From the NCBI RefSeq assembly GCF_004337985.1, contig NW_021940920.1:852549-916548 (forward strand): 64,000 bases of DNA, written 5' to 3'. A program made the translations under genes and the position numbers. Shown here piece by piece: positions 39,325-50,023 of this stretch (the stretch's first letter is position 1; each line of letters opens with the position of its first letter). Under the pieces are notes generated by a model. That model was not told where the DNA came from. It worked only from the letters and a program-made list of their open reading frames with translations, and did not search any database. The stretch is from Pyricularia pennisetigena (taxonomy: Eukaryota; Ascomycota; Sordariomycetes; Magnaporthales; Pyriculariaceae).

Positions 39325-41409
39325 GGTGGATATTATTGCTCGGATATGCTCCGAGAACCTAAGATTGATGGAGCTAGGGCGCTTATGGTGGGCCTTGGGA
39401 TATGTGAGGTGCTGGAGACTGGTGCTCGGTGAAGACAGGTTAGGGGTAGGGGAGGTACTGTAGTATGTTAAAAGGCAAGTGTGTTCGTTCTCTTGAACAA
39501 TAGAGCGCTATCGAAGGAAGAAACCAATGGTTGGGGCTTTGTAACTTTCAAAAGTGAATGATATGTATAATATTGACTCTCGACAGATGTTCGCCAACAC
39601 AACAAAAAAAGACAGGAAGGAAGATTGAGACAAAACGAAAGCTTCGCTGATGCCGCTAATTTATAGAGGTCAACCTCTGTCATTATCTTTCCTCGTCATC
39701 GCCCTGCCGCAACATTTAGACATGCCGCCCTCATCAGTCCTGGGCTGTTGCACCCGGGCAAACATGAAGCCGTGGGGGTTTCTGGATTTTGGACCTTGAC
39801 CACGACTTATCCTGAGTGCTGGCTGATTGCCACGCGGCCAAACAAGACGACTGGTCGTACGTTGCTTCGTCACTCGATCGGATCCCGTCTGCTCCGCACT
39901 TGACCGGTCTCAGTCGAGGCAAACTTCATGCCGGCATTGCTCGTTGGCATGATGCGTTCATAAAAAAAAAGTCAAGTCACGCTATGTGGCAAGGCATACA
40001 TGTTGTTATCTTGTCACCTTGTACTGAGGTCGTACTATACAGAGTACGTATTCGGGATGTAGGTAAGCAGACGATGCCGAGAGCATGTCGATGCGACTTG
40101 ATAATCGGCTGCACCGAACTGACGTGTTACAGACGCAGAACAGCCATTGAAAATGACCTGCTGGGTCTGTGGGGGGCATGAGGGATCAACTCCCGTTACC
40201 GCGTCGCCGCGTCTAGCCGTATATAGCGTGCCAAGTTGTCGCTAACGATGTAATACCACGGCCAATGGGTATTGCAGACTGGTCTCCACACACTGCCCTG
40301 GATGCATAAGGTTATGTCCTTTAAACACATTCGATAGGTTGTGAGGTCAACTGAAGAGGAGCAAGGGATGAAAGTGATTATGTGTGATAGAGCAAACAAT
40401 CCTACGACCAGTGCAGGTTTTTGCATCGTATTGGCTGGGGAAGTTTTCTTTGATACCCGGTCGCCCGCAGTGCTATATTAGCCGACGAGAGCTTTATGTC
40501 GAGTAACCCTTCTGATGTCAAATAGCGCTTATGTTCTCCTCGGTGAGGGTGGACGAAAAAGCGGGGGTTTATTTGTCCTAGGTTACAAAACGGGACTTTA
40601 TCTCCGTAAAAACTTTTCTAGTGCTTGAACAGAGCTCTTTTAGCCAATCTGAAGGTTGATATTACTTGTTGATATTGATTTTGTTGGTGTTTTTTGGGCA
40701 TGCTGCGTAAGAATGCTGACTTTTCATGCGGTTAGACAGAAAGGGGTAGAAGTGGTCGATTTTGGTTGCAACGTAGGTAATACCTCCATGGTACCGAATA
40801 ACCCAACCCAGCCCCGCTGGACCTGCCGAAAATCAAGTTGCAGATGTGATTTGATTGGATGAACCAGTTAGCTTGGCTCATTTACTATTACCATAACAAG
40901 CATAGCTTGTGTAAATGTCTTTCACTTACTTATCGGTTCTTTATCGGTCCCAGGGGCCCCAAAGGAGGCTCCACTTTCTGTCACTTTTTTTCTCTTGGGT
41001 CGCGCGCAGAACTAGAGGCGCAATTATCAATCGCGTCACAACCTCAATCCATTAGCGACTCCGCCCAAGATACCTGTCGAAGCAAACACTACAACGGCCG
41101 AGCTTCCTTCAGATTTTCAATACTCCAAAGACCTGCAGGCATCGGACCTTTTTCTTTCTATCTGACTGATCCTGCATCAAGCATCATTGTGTGCGCATGC
41201 ACCCCACAGCGACCGACTAGACAGGAACACTGCATGCGACCACATTCGAAAAGTTTTTCCGCCATTCGCCACTAGCTTGGTCAAGTCTATCCAGGTAGCT
41301 TGAGCTCAGCATAGGCTCAAGCTCTATCGAGCTTTCGCCAATTACATAGAACTTCGAGCTGCATTCGGAGTCTCGGCATATCGTCACCCTTTCTACGACA
41401 GCCAAAAAA
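39325..41409. other. Intergenic region
   Basis: About 2.1 kb between the cysteine-rich gene and RIM2, which diverge from each other. It contains short, unsupported open frames only. Confidence 0.55.
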
Positions 41410-42679
41410 ATGATGGACAGCCCACAGACAACAGCAACTCTCGTCAAGAGTTATGGGAGCGAAGACAGGGGAGACCGGCCACCGCTCGCCCAATCCAGAG
41501 AGATAGGGGGCGCCGTACCAATCAGGAGGCCAGAGGGAGCCCAGGCCCTGAACTTTGCAAAGTCGTGGTCGCATTTTGTTGCAGGAGGGTATGTTTGTCC
41601 ATACTATGCGCCGATTGTTAGCCACTCGTTGTAGGGCCTTGGAAGTATGACCTCAAACCCCTGCTAACCCAGAGACTCCCCCCCTCTGCAGTATAGGAGG
41701 CATGACAGCAGCAGCCCTCACGGCACCATTGGATGTGCTCAAAACCCGATTGCAATCCGACTTCTACCAGCAACAAATACGTCAGCGCAATGTAGCAGTC
41801 CAGAGCTTCAGCGGTCTGACAGGCCCGTTTCGCATGATGCAATTCCACCTAGGAGAGACCTTCGCGATTTTGGGTTCAGTGTACAAGCAGGAAGGCCCGC
41901 GTGCGCTGTTCAAGGGGCTCGGGCCCAACCTGGTCGGCGTTATACCCGCAAGATCTATCAACTTCTTCACATACGGCAACATGAAGCAGTTATTATCCGG
42001 CCATTTCAACGGTGGAATCGAAGCAGATTGGATCAACTTTGTGTCAGCCATGACGGCCGGCGTCGTCACATCAACCGCCACGAACCCGATATGGCTGATC
42101 AAGACGCGCCTGCAGCTCGACAAGAGCACCGCGGCCCGCAGCGGCACTGGCAGGCAGTATCGAAACAGCTTTGACTGCCTCAAGCAGGTCCTCCGCAATG
42201 AGGGTATACGTGGCATGTACAAGGGCATGAGTGCCTCGTACCTCGGCGTGACCGAGTCGACCCTCCACTGGGTTCTGTATGAACAGATGAAGGCCTCTCT
42301 GCGACGACGCGAGGAGGAACTTGTGCTCAGTGGCAGGCCCAAGACGACCTGGGACAAGGTCGTCGACTACACAGGCAATGTAGTGGCCGCGGGAGCCGCC
42401 AAGCTGCTTGCAGCCGTGCCGACTTACCCGCACGAAGTCGCACGCACAAGGCTCCGGCAGGCGCCCATGGCCGACGGCAGACCCAAGTACACGGGTCTGG
42501 TCCAGTGCTTCCGGACTGTGTGGATAGAGGAGGGCGTTGCAGGTCTCTGGGGAGGGCTGACGCCGCACCTGCTGCGCACTGTTCCCAGCGCCGCCATCAT
42601 GTTTGGCATGTACGAGGGCATTCTTCTGCTGCTCAACAAGCCTGAAGCGCCAAAGCTAGATGATCAAAAGGCGCGATGA
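41410..42679 (+). CDS. RIM2: Mitochondrial pyrimidine-nucleotide carrier (RIM2-like)
   Basis: Inner-membrane carrier of the SLC25 family, likely exchanging pyrimidine (deoxy)nucleotides between cytosol and matrix. Exons 41410-41588 and 41692-42679 give 388 aa; the splice rebuilds FVAGGIGGMTAAALTAPLDVLKTRL, the first carrier repeat. The three signature motifs are PLDVLKTRL, PIWLIKTRL and PHEVARTRL, one per repeat of about 100 residues, with the six membrane helices expected. The second repeat, with NPIWLIKTRLQLD, is typical of the pyrimidine-nucleotide and folate/FAD branch; the spacing and the long loop after PLDVLKTRLQSD favour Rim2. There are two adjacent Met codons at the start. The intron has a CTAAC branch site. 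Carrier membership is certain; the substrate is inferred. Confidence 0.88.
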
Positions 42680-43515
42680 GGTTTCGTGCTGACGAACTGC
42701 TGATCATATATTCACCATACACCCACTTCACCCTGTACTATTTCAAGACGGCAATGGGCTTCTCTCATGGGGGTCCCCTGACCTGTAAATCTACTAATAC
42801 TCTCTTCACTATCCAGGAGATATCACGGCATGATAAGTATCTGCTCTTCTCATGACACCTTCTTGTATACCACATCTATATTTCCTTTTTGTATTATTTT
42901 TATTTATTTTCTTGTACCATAGATGTGCAGTAGCGGGGGTAAGGCGGGCACCAATACAGAAGTGAAAAGCACCTGGCCTGAGGGAGAGCCCGGTCAGTGT
43001 GTACGATAGCAAACAAAAACGAGGGGCAAGGATAAAAAAGAGGGGCTGTATATAATGCCGAGTATGGCAGGCTGACACCTGCGACATAGAGGACTGTATA
43101 TACGAATCCTCCCATTCACAACATGCCCTACTGAGCTTCCACCTGCCTAAAACAGCGGGAGGTTTTATAAGAAATGAAAAGCCACAATATTATACGTGTA
43201 GGCTAGATTGGTCTCTGTTTGACCGACGGGATAACAAGGAAGGTCTTGATGACGATGGACTTTGCCCCACTTTGAAATTTCCGCACTGCTTTAGTGTGTT
43301 TATCCAAGGTCAATTTGGCAACAAAGCCAACAAACACTATCACAACTTGATCAATGTTACCCCTATTCAACAGCACTACACGAACGGACGGTTTGGCCAA
43401 TTGAAAACGAGTTTTAAATTCTACTCTGATTTCCTAGCTGTTTGCTGGAAAAAATAGCCGGTATTTGTATTCCAATCAAATAGCAATTCGAGTTTATGCG
43501 CACTGCCAAATCGAG

Positions 43516-43552
<37 letters not shown>

Positions 43553-43567
43553 CACATTAATCACCCC
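42680..43567. other. Convergent intergenic region with poly(A)
   Basis: About 0.9 kb between RIM2 (+) and the deoxyribosyltransferase-like gene (-). It holds the 3' ends of both and a 31-nt A run at 43516-43546. Confidence 0.65.
43516..43546. repeat. Poly(A) tract, 31 nt
   Basis: 31 consecutive A on the + strand, 21 bp beyond the stop codon of the deoxyribosyltransferase-like gene, which is read from the opposite strand. Confidence 0.95.
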
Positions 43568-44047
43568 CTAGCACCCCATTCTCTTCATGATAGCGCCGTG
43601 GAGACCTTGGATGCTCTCGACCATCTCAACCCCGAATTTCCGACACACAACCTGCACGTTGCCTCGCTTCCAGTACCCTTCGGGACAGTACACGATCGCC
43701 TTGCCGGGCACCCGCGCACACAGGCCGAGCTCCAACAGGCTGACGGGCGCCTGCGTGGCCGGGTGGAAGTAGACAACCACCATGTCGGCTTTTTCCTGCC
43801 TGTCGAGCTCCCACTCGACCTGCTGGCGGTAGGGCTCAAAGCTGACGTCCTCGCGCCACGTGCTGTCCCAGTCTGGGCGGTACGGGTTGTAGATGGTGAT
43901 GTTTGTGTCGGAGAGGAGGGATATCAACGTCTCGCGCCAGTCGGCCGCGTCGACTCTGCTTGTTGTGCCGGCGAGGAAGACGGACTTGACCCCGCGTGGA
44001 GCCTCTTCTGAGGGAGCGAATATGACCTGGCTCTGTTGTGAGGCCAT
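43568..44047 (-). CDS. Nucleoside 2-deoxyribosyltransferase-like protein
   Basis: Single-exon gene, 159 aa from the start I prefer (MASQQSQ; good context with A at -3). An upstream in-frame ATG at 44122 would add 25 residues. It matches the nucleoside 2-deoxyribosyltransferase-like family: SVFLAGTTSR forms the first strand and loop, NPYRPDWDSTW the substrate-loop region, VEWELDRQEKADMVVVYF a helix and strand, and PVSLLELGL contains the glutamate corresponding to the catalytic nucleophile of this fold. GKAIVYCPEGYWKRGNV completes the sheet. Relatives cleave or exchange N-glycosidic bonds of (deoxy)nucleosides, and the fold is related to other nucleotide-cleaving Rossmann domains. The actual substrate is unknown. 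It is divergent from the NLR gene 680 bp away. Confidence 0.82.
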   Translation of the reverse strand: MASQQSQVIFAPSEEAPRGVKSVFLAGTTSRVDAADWRETLISLLSDTNITIYNPYRPDWDSTWREDVSFEPYRQQVEWELDRQEKADMVVVYFHPATQAPVSLLELGLCARVPGKAIVYCPEGYWKRGNVQVVCRKFGVEMVESIQGLHGAIMKRMGC

Positions 44048-44727
44048 TTTCGGCGATGAAAAGGTTGGTCTTGGTGGTTTTTGAGCCAGGAGATTGTAGG
44101 ACACTCTTACAGATCGGTTCATCCCCTCAAGGCGCTCGCGATTTCAAGGTCTTGGGTGCGCGGTTCAAACCTCGACTGCAGCCTGACAAGAATGGAAGGC
44201 ACGTTCATGGATCGCAGGCAAGGAGGCTTGATTGCCCCCGCACTTCGCTGCAGTTGTCGAGTAGACAGAAATGATAACTACCAAATGGGTGTTGCATCCC
44301 CAGTTTTACAACCTAACACTTTTTGCTGACCAACAATCCATACCTTGGATACCTAGGTATTTATCTGTTGCTGCCACTAATTGGCAGCCGGAATTCTTGC
44401 ATTCCCCGCTCCGAAAACACCAGCGATGGTTTTCGCAACGTTCGCGGGTAAAACGGGTGAGTCTGCCAATGGTGGAGAGGAGCATATTTTCAGGTAGCCG
44501 CCAACAGCATCTTGGCGCAGCAGTCAGCACACCATTCAGAACACACCAATGTTTTTTTTTTATTGAAGACCTCACGCTCCTGTGATACAAGAATGGATGT
44601 TTCACAATTCGTTCCCTCGCGCCGCTCGCCCGCTCTCCAACCCCACCAGCAACTCAAATGACGTGCCTCGTACGAAAAATTTCCTCCATTCTCTGGAATA
44701 TCTGTTGAAGTTATCACAACCCAGAAC
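44048..44727. other. Shared divergent promoter of the NDT-like and NLR genes
   Basis: 680 bp between two start codons on opposite strands. No gene of its own is supported. A B-box-like GGTTCAAACC at about 44162 lacks a matching tRNA fold. Confidence 0.6.
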
Positions 44728-47700
44728 ATGCGCTTGTTGCGGATGAACAACGATGGAAGCTTCAGCCTGATTGAATTCACCAGCAGCCACAACGTCCCCA
44801 GCTTCGCGATCCTGTCTCACACCTGGCGAGGCGATCATGAGCCAACCTTGCAAGACATCAAGGATTCAGTAACAACAAATTCCGCAACTGGACAGCTTCG
44901 TCCACTGGACAAGCTCTATTTTTGCGGAGAAAGAACGAAGAAAGACAAGCTACAATACTTCTGGGTCGACACCTGCTGCATCGACAAGTCAAGTAGCGCT
45001 GAATTGAGCGAGGCCATCAATTCGATGTTTAGTTGGTATCGTCGCTCAAGCAGATGCTACGTGTTTCTTACCGACGTTTCTATTTCCCCTGAGAGCGACG
45101 ATTTGAACTTCAGAGATAACCAGCTAAGACGAAGCCGGTGGTTCACTCGAGGCTGGACTCTGCAAGAGCTTCTGGCTCCCCCCGTCGTTGAATTTTACTC
45201 CCGGGAAGGAAACCTTCTTGGCTCAAAGAAATCGTTGGAAAAGCTGCTCTCCGAAATCACAGGAATTCCCGTCGCTGCCCTTAGAGGAACTCCCCTGGCT
45301 TTCTTCCCCATCAAGGATAAGATGTCTTGGGCCGCCAATAGACAAACAACACGTGAGGAAGATGGTGTGTACTCTCTGCTTGGTATCTTCGACATACATA
45401 TGCCGGCAATGTACGGCGAGGGACAAGAGCATGCGCTCCGTCGTCTGCAGTCGGAAATTGAGATGCATTCGAGAAACCCAAACCGGCAGAATGCATCGAC
45501 CCCTCAACTCCCTCCCAACCAATGGATCGTACCATTTGAAAGGAACCCGCGGTTCACTGATCGCAGCTCTGAACTCAACCAGCTTCACAGCATGCTATTC
45601 AGCGATGAACAATTCACAAAAGTCGCCATCTCTGGGCTCGGAGGAGTGGGGAAAACCCAGCTTGTGCTCGAACTCCTCTACAGGCTGAGAGATAAAGGAG
45701 AGAAATTCTCTGCAATTTGGGTACAAGCTACCACCGTAGAAAGCTTGGATCAAGGTTATCACGCCATTGCGGGACATCTTGGCATCTCGAAACCCAGCGA
45801 TAAGGACGTTAACATTAAGAAGCTCGTGCAGAGCTTCTTAAGCGAGGACAACGCACATCCTTGGGTCCTGGTCTTTGATAATGCCGACGACATCAACATG
45901 TGGATCGACAAGCCGGATGGAGGAAGCCAACAATTGTCTGGTCGGTTGATGGACTACATCCCGAAGCACAAAAAAGGCAGAGTCATTTTCACAACGCGAG
46001 ACAGGAGGGCCGCGGTCAAGCTGGCGAACCAGAATGTGATTGAGGTTTCCAAGCTCAGCCAAAGCACAGCGGCGCAGATGCTACAGAACTTTCTCATCCG
46101 CAAGGAACTCGTTACCTCCAAACCAGATGATGCAAAGGCGATTCTTGCGTGGCTTACCCATCTTCCACTCGCCATTGCTCAAGCAGCTGCGTACATCAAT
46201 GAGAATGGGATCACTCTGGCCGATTACCTGACGCTAGTCAATTGTCAAGAGCAAGAGACAGTTGAGCTCCTCACAGAGGAGTTTGGGGATGATGCGAGAT
46301 ACTCAGACATGAAAAACCCAATCGCCACGACATGGCTGGTCTCCTTCCAGAAGATTCAGCAACGGGATCCTCTGGCCGCCGACTACATGTCATTTATGGC
46401 TTGTATTGACCACAAAGATATCCCACAGCTGCTACTTCCGCCTGGGCCATCGCGCAAGAAGGAAATAGATTCTATCGGGACTCTGAGTGCCTACTCGTTC
46501 ATCTCAACACGCTCCGAGGACGGGGCGCTTGACTTGCATCGACTCGTCCACCTCGTGATCCGAAATTGGCTGCGGATGGAGGGCGTTCTTGCAGACTGGA
46601 CTCGCAAAGCAGTCGTACGCTTGGAGGAAGTCTTCCCGGATCATGAACATAGAAACCGGACCGTCTGGAGAGTCTATCTACCTCATGCAAGTCGCCTCTT
46701 AGAGTCAAATTTCATCGAGCAAGACGACACCAGCGTGATCAACTTGAAGTGGAAAATTGCATTGTGTTATTACAGCGATGGTCGCTACAGAGAGGCAGAG
46801 ACATTCCTGCGAGAAGTGATGGAAGTCAGGACAACAAGACTAGGGCCGGAGCACCCTGACACGCTCAAGTGCATGGCCAAGCTAGCTCTGACGTACCATG
46901 CACAAAGCCGGTTCCAGGAATCCAAGGCGCTTGGATTGAGAGCATTCAACTCTCAGAGCCGCATTCTAGGCGAGGAGGACCCGGAAACGCTGTCGACTCT
47001 GAGTCATCTTGCTATGACATGCAGTGACCTCTCTCAGTGGAAGGAATCAGAAGAGCTCGAGCTTCAGGCCATGAAACTCCGAAAGAGCGTCCTAGGCAGT
47101 GAGCATCCAGATACCCTTGTGTGCATGAGCAACCTGGTTTATCTATATAATTGTCAGGGCTGGTGGGAGCGCGCTGAGCTGCTCGGCAAAGAGACCATAA
47201 CTGCGCGCAAGAAAGTGCTCGGTGTTGAGCATCCCGACACACTGCTCAGCATCGGCAACCTGGCACACACGTACAACAACCAGGGCCGGTATCAGGATGC
47301 AGAAGAATTGCTGGTTCAGGTGGTGCAGGCTCGCATGCGGGCTTTGGGAGAAGACCACCCGCACACGCTTAGCGGCATGAGCAACCTGGCCGTCAGTTAC
47401 CACAACCAGGGTCGATGGGACGAGGCCGAAGCACTCCAGGCGAAAGTTGTGACGGCACGAAAGACGCTGCTAGGAACTGAGCATTTTTCGACTTTGACGA
47501 GCATGGCTCACTTGTCTTCGACGTACCAAAGCCAGGGCCGCTTGTCCCAGGCGGAGCTGCTCGGGTTGCAGGTGATGGAATTGCGCAAGAAGGTGCTTGG
47601 CCTGGAGCACCATCATACGCTGGCTAGCATGACCAGCCTTTCGTCAATGTATTTGGAGGATGGGCAATTGGCCAAGGCCGAGGAGATTGCATTGAACGTG

Positions 47701-47856
47701 CTGGCGATTCGGGTGAGGGTGCTAGGTATGGGGCATCACCATTCTCTTTCGAGTATGGCGCACCTGGCAGCCATATACAAACAGCAAGGTCGATTCACAG
47801 AAGCCGAGGATCTGGAAATGCAGATCAAAGAGGCTCGGGAGAAGTCAGGGTCATGA
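44728..47856 (+). CDS. HET / NB-ARC / TPR NOD-like receptor
   Basis: Intronless 1042-aa fungal NLR. Residues about 25-145 are a HET domain of the HET-D/HET-E type: FAILSHTW, FWVDTCCID, INSMFSWYRRSSRCYV and WFTRGWTLQELLAP; EDGVYSLLGIFDIHMPAMYG follows. HET domains trigger heterokaryon-incompatibility cell death. An NB-ARC module spans about residues 270-540: P-loop GLGGVGKTQ (about 302-310), Walker B VLVFDNADD, the sensor segment GRVIFTTRD and a GLPLA-like HLPLAIAQAA. From about residue 686 the C-terminus is eight 42-residue TPRs of the kinesin-light-chain type (EHPDTL...NLA..Y..QGR) plus a partial one, where HET-D/E have WD40. The TPRs are the likely ligand-sensing part. The frame is intact, so the gene is probably functional. 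Its partner is unknown; the divergent deoxyribosyltransferase-like gene is a candidate. Confidence 0.93.
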   Translation: MRLLRMNNDGSFSLIEFTSSHNVPSFAILSHTWRGDHEPTLQDIKDSVTTNSATGQLRPLDKLYFCGERTKKDKLQYFWVDTCCIDKSSSAELSEAINSMFSWYRRSSRCYVFLTDVSISPESDDLNFRDNQLRRSRWFTRGWTLQELLAPPVVEFYSREGNLLGSKKSLEKLLSEITGIPVAALRGTPLAFFPIKDKMSWAANRQTTREEDGVYSLLGIFDIHMPAMYGEGQEHALRRLQSEIEMHSRNPNRQNASTPQLPPNQWIVPFERNPRFTDRSSELNQLHSMLFSDEQFTKVAISGLGGVGKTQLVLELLYRLRDKGEKFSAIWVQATTVESLDQGYHAIAGHLGISKPSDKDVNIKKLVQSFLSEDNAHPWVLVFDNADDINMWIDKPDGGSQQLSGRLMDYIPKHKKGRVIFTTRDRRAAVKLANQNVIEVSKLSQSTAAQMLQNFLIRKELVTSKPDDAKAILAWLTHLPLAIAQAAAYINENGITLADYLTLVNCQEQETVELLTEEFGDDARYSDMKNPIATTWLVSFQKIQQRDPLAADYMSFMACIDHKDIPQLLLPPGPSRKKEIDSIGTLSAYSFISTRSEDGALDLHRLVHLVIRNWLRMEGVLADWTRKAVVRLEEVFPDHEHRNRTVWRVYLPHASRLLESNFIEQDDTSVINLKWKIALCYYSDGRYREAETFLREVMEVRTTRLGPEHPDTLKCMAKLALTYHAQSRFQESKALGLRAFNSQSRILGEEDPETLSTLSHLAMTCSDLSQWKESEELELQAMKLRKSVLGSEHPDTLVCMSNLVYLYNCQGWWERAELLGKETITARKKVLGVEHPDTLLSIGNLAHTYNNQGRYQDAEELLVQVVQARMRALGEDHPHTLSGMSNLAVSYHNQGRWDEAEALQAKVVTARKTLLGTEHFSTLTSMAHLSSTYQSQGRLSQAELLGLQVMELRKKVLGLEHHHTLASMTSLSSMYLEDGQLAKAEEIALNVLAIRVRVLGMGHHHSLSSMAHLAAIYKQQGRFTEAEDLEMQIKEAREKSGS
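46786..47793 (+). repeat. Eight TPR-coding units of 126 bp
   Basis: In-frame tandem units of 42 codons within the NLR gene, each containing a LG.EH..TL motif followed by a helix ending Y..QGR. Units are clearly related but not near-identical, so they are old duplications rather than fresh copies. Boundaries are approximate. Confidence 0.85.
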
Positions 47857-48418
47857 TGCAGAAGTTGAAAAGTGCGTTCACAGGCTGTATTTGTCCAAGT
47901 GGCTATTTTTGGGTCTTCGATTGTATTTTCTTAGTTCTCACTCTTGTTCTCATGATATGAATCAAGTATCATTTGATCGTAAGTATGATTTTTAGCGATC
48001 ACTCAGATATCAAGTTGAAGCCTATTCCTTCGCCGAGTTCAAGCCTTCAACGCTAGACTCGAGGCAAACATTGATCACGCCGCATTTCACGTATACAGCA
48101 TGCAGAGCCGAAGGAATTTTCCCTGAAAGCTGTACCGAGCTATTCTTCCGGCTGTATCATATCGCGCCATACTTTGAAATGAAAGAAGATGAAATAGCTT
48201 AGGCCCTCACCTTGCCATTTCTGCCAGCCCTGTCTTTACTCTTGCCTTCCTCGCCGTCTTGTTTCTTCCCTTGCTGCCCAGATTTTCCCGGCCTTTCTCC
48301 TACTAGCCAACTTCTTCTGCGCAATCCGCCGTGTCGAACCACAACAGATGCTGCAACTGGTGCTGCCACCCAAGCCCTTCCTGCACACTCTGCCACTGTC
48401 ACCGCTAAGAAGCCTTGT
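47857..48418. other. Intergenic region downstream of the NLR
   Basis: Non-coding 3' flank. A frame on the - strand at 48199-48438 with a Lys/Gly-rich end may be a continuation of the coding remnant to the right, but is not supported alone. Confidence 0.4.
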
Positions 48419-48886
48419 TCAGGAAACATATTGGCCATCCCCGTGCCCTACCAGGGAGTGCCTCACGGCCTCGACCCGCCTTGCTCTTGCTGATGGGCAG
48501 ATCTCTTTGTTTCCGGATGCATCTGGCTTTGGGGTATCCTTGTTGAATTTTGCAGCCTCCTCTCGAGGCTTTTGGATGTCCCTGCTGGAGTCTAATCTTA
48601 CCTTGTAACAGGACGTATTGGCGTCTACTTTGACGTTCTTGGTGTGTCAATCTCTGCCTCAATCTTGTTGGCCTGCCGGTCGATCGCCTTCTGGCCGTCG
48701 GGCGAAATTAGGCCCCCCGCTGCCTACACGACCGGGACATCTTCTTGTGAAAGGCTTAGTTTTCTGCTCACCCTCGAAAAAATGCACTGTCAGAAAAATT
48801 TGAGGACGTGGCTTCATAAAGCTGTTAATGGTTCTTACATACCTTGGCGCTGTGATGCCTTTCCTGCGCATGGATTCCAGCAGCAG
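48419..48886 (-). pseudogene. Possible decayed gene with frame disruption
   Basis: Coding-like pieces on the - strand that do not join in one frame. Piece 1 (48886-48843) reads LLLESMRRKGITAP between an acceptor-like CACAG and a GTATGT donor. Piece 2 (48723-48625) reads GGLISPDGQKAIDRQANKIE and stops at a TAG. Piece 3 (about 48645-48419) continues in another frame with KNVKVDANTSCYKVRLDSS, then a long hydrophilic segment with AAKFNKDTPKPDASGNKEIC. Pieces 2 and 3 overlap around the CACACC at about 48640, as a one-base indel would produce. The amino-acid make-up suggests a former secreted or small accessory protein, but the family is not recognised. An unusual intron rather than a frameshift remains possible. 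Confidence 0.3.
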
Positions 48887-50023
48887 CTGTGTCAGCAATC
48901 GCCAGATGTATAGACTTCTTTGGGGCTTAAGTGGCAGTCTGCAACAGAGTCCCTGCCGTTTCTTCGAGATTGTTCGGATCAACTATGCACACGCTTGGCT
49001 TTCGCCTAACCTCGATCCCACCAATCCCATGCTGCAAGCTGGCAGAGACCAGTCAACTGCTTAGCAACGACCCCTGGCTGAGTATGGCCCGAACAATACC
49101 TCCCAGAGACTAAGTATTTGATAAGAAATAAAGAGGCGCGTCTGGTTGAAAGGAAAATTGGTGGTGGTTGAACCTATGCGGCGTGTGAAATCAAAATCGC
49201 TTTTCGTCCTGGTTGGTTTTGGACATACAGCTGGGACAAAGGCGTAGCTGGACGGCCCCAAGCCCAAGCATCCAATGCCAATGGCAAATTAGTAGGCATC
49301 CACCTACAGTACCTTGGAAGGTTTGCTGCGGTCTCTATGCTGGACATCAGGCAGCTATCGCAGTTCGGGCAAGCGATTACTGGCTGAATGAAAGCCCGAC
49401 TCGACCATACATAAAACGGGAAGGGTAGACCGGACAGCATGTAGACTGCCTCTGTTCCACTCTGCTTGTCTTCCATGGTTCGCAGTCATGTCCTTGAAGG
49501 GGTGCCTCCTACCTAATTTAGATCTACATGAAGGCAATGTCAACAAATATGATTGGGTTTTATTCTTTGTGTAACGCGCTTTCTCTCATTCACGGGATGT
49601 CGCAGCGAATGACCCGGAATTCTGCTTCGCAAGCCCAAGACTACTTTCAAAGGTGATTTACAAAGATACGCTGCAAGTGTGCAAATATTTGATCTCCAAA
49701 TATCCCTTAAAATACCTTCAGACTCGTTCTTCCATATTCCTTCCGGCCTTTCTACCAATGCCTCGGCCTTGTTGCTCACATGGCAGGGATTGACAGAACG
49801 CAAAGCAGAAGAGAGTATAATCAGAGGGTCTCGACTGGCACCATTTAAAGTATACAGCACCAAAGATTATGGGCAGCAACATGCTAACATACCATTACCA
49901 GACAAGATCCCGAGTCATTGCAAAGCAACATGCTCGGCCGATTAGAACAGTGAGAACACTGCAGAAGACAAGTATGCCCAGTGGCATTCATCCTCCTCTT
50001 GTCCTCCTCGCATATTACAGTAA
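48887..50023. other. Intergenic region
   Basis: About 1.1 kb without a supportable gene. Competing open frames on both strands at 49540-49945 lack motifs. Confidence 0.5.

Noticed and set aside
44110..44185. tRNA-like B box (GGTTCAAACC)
   Set aside because: The flanking bases do not form a T stem and there is no A box with a cloverleaf.
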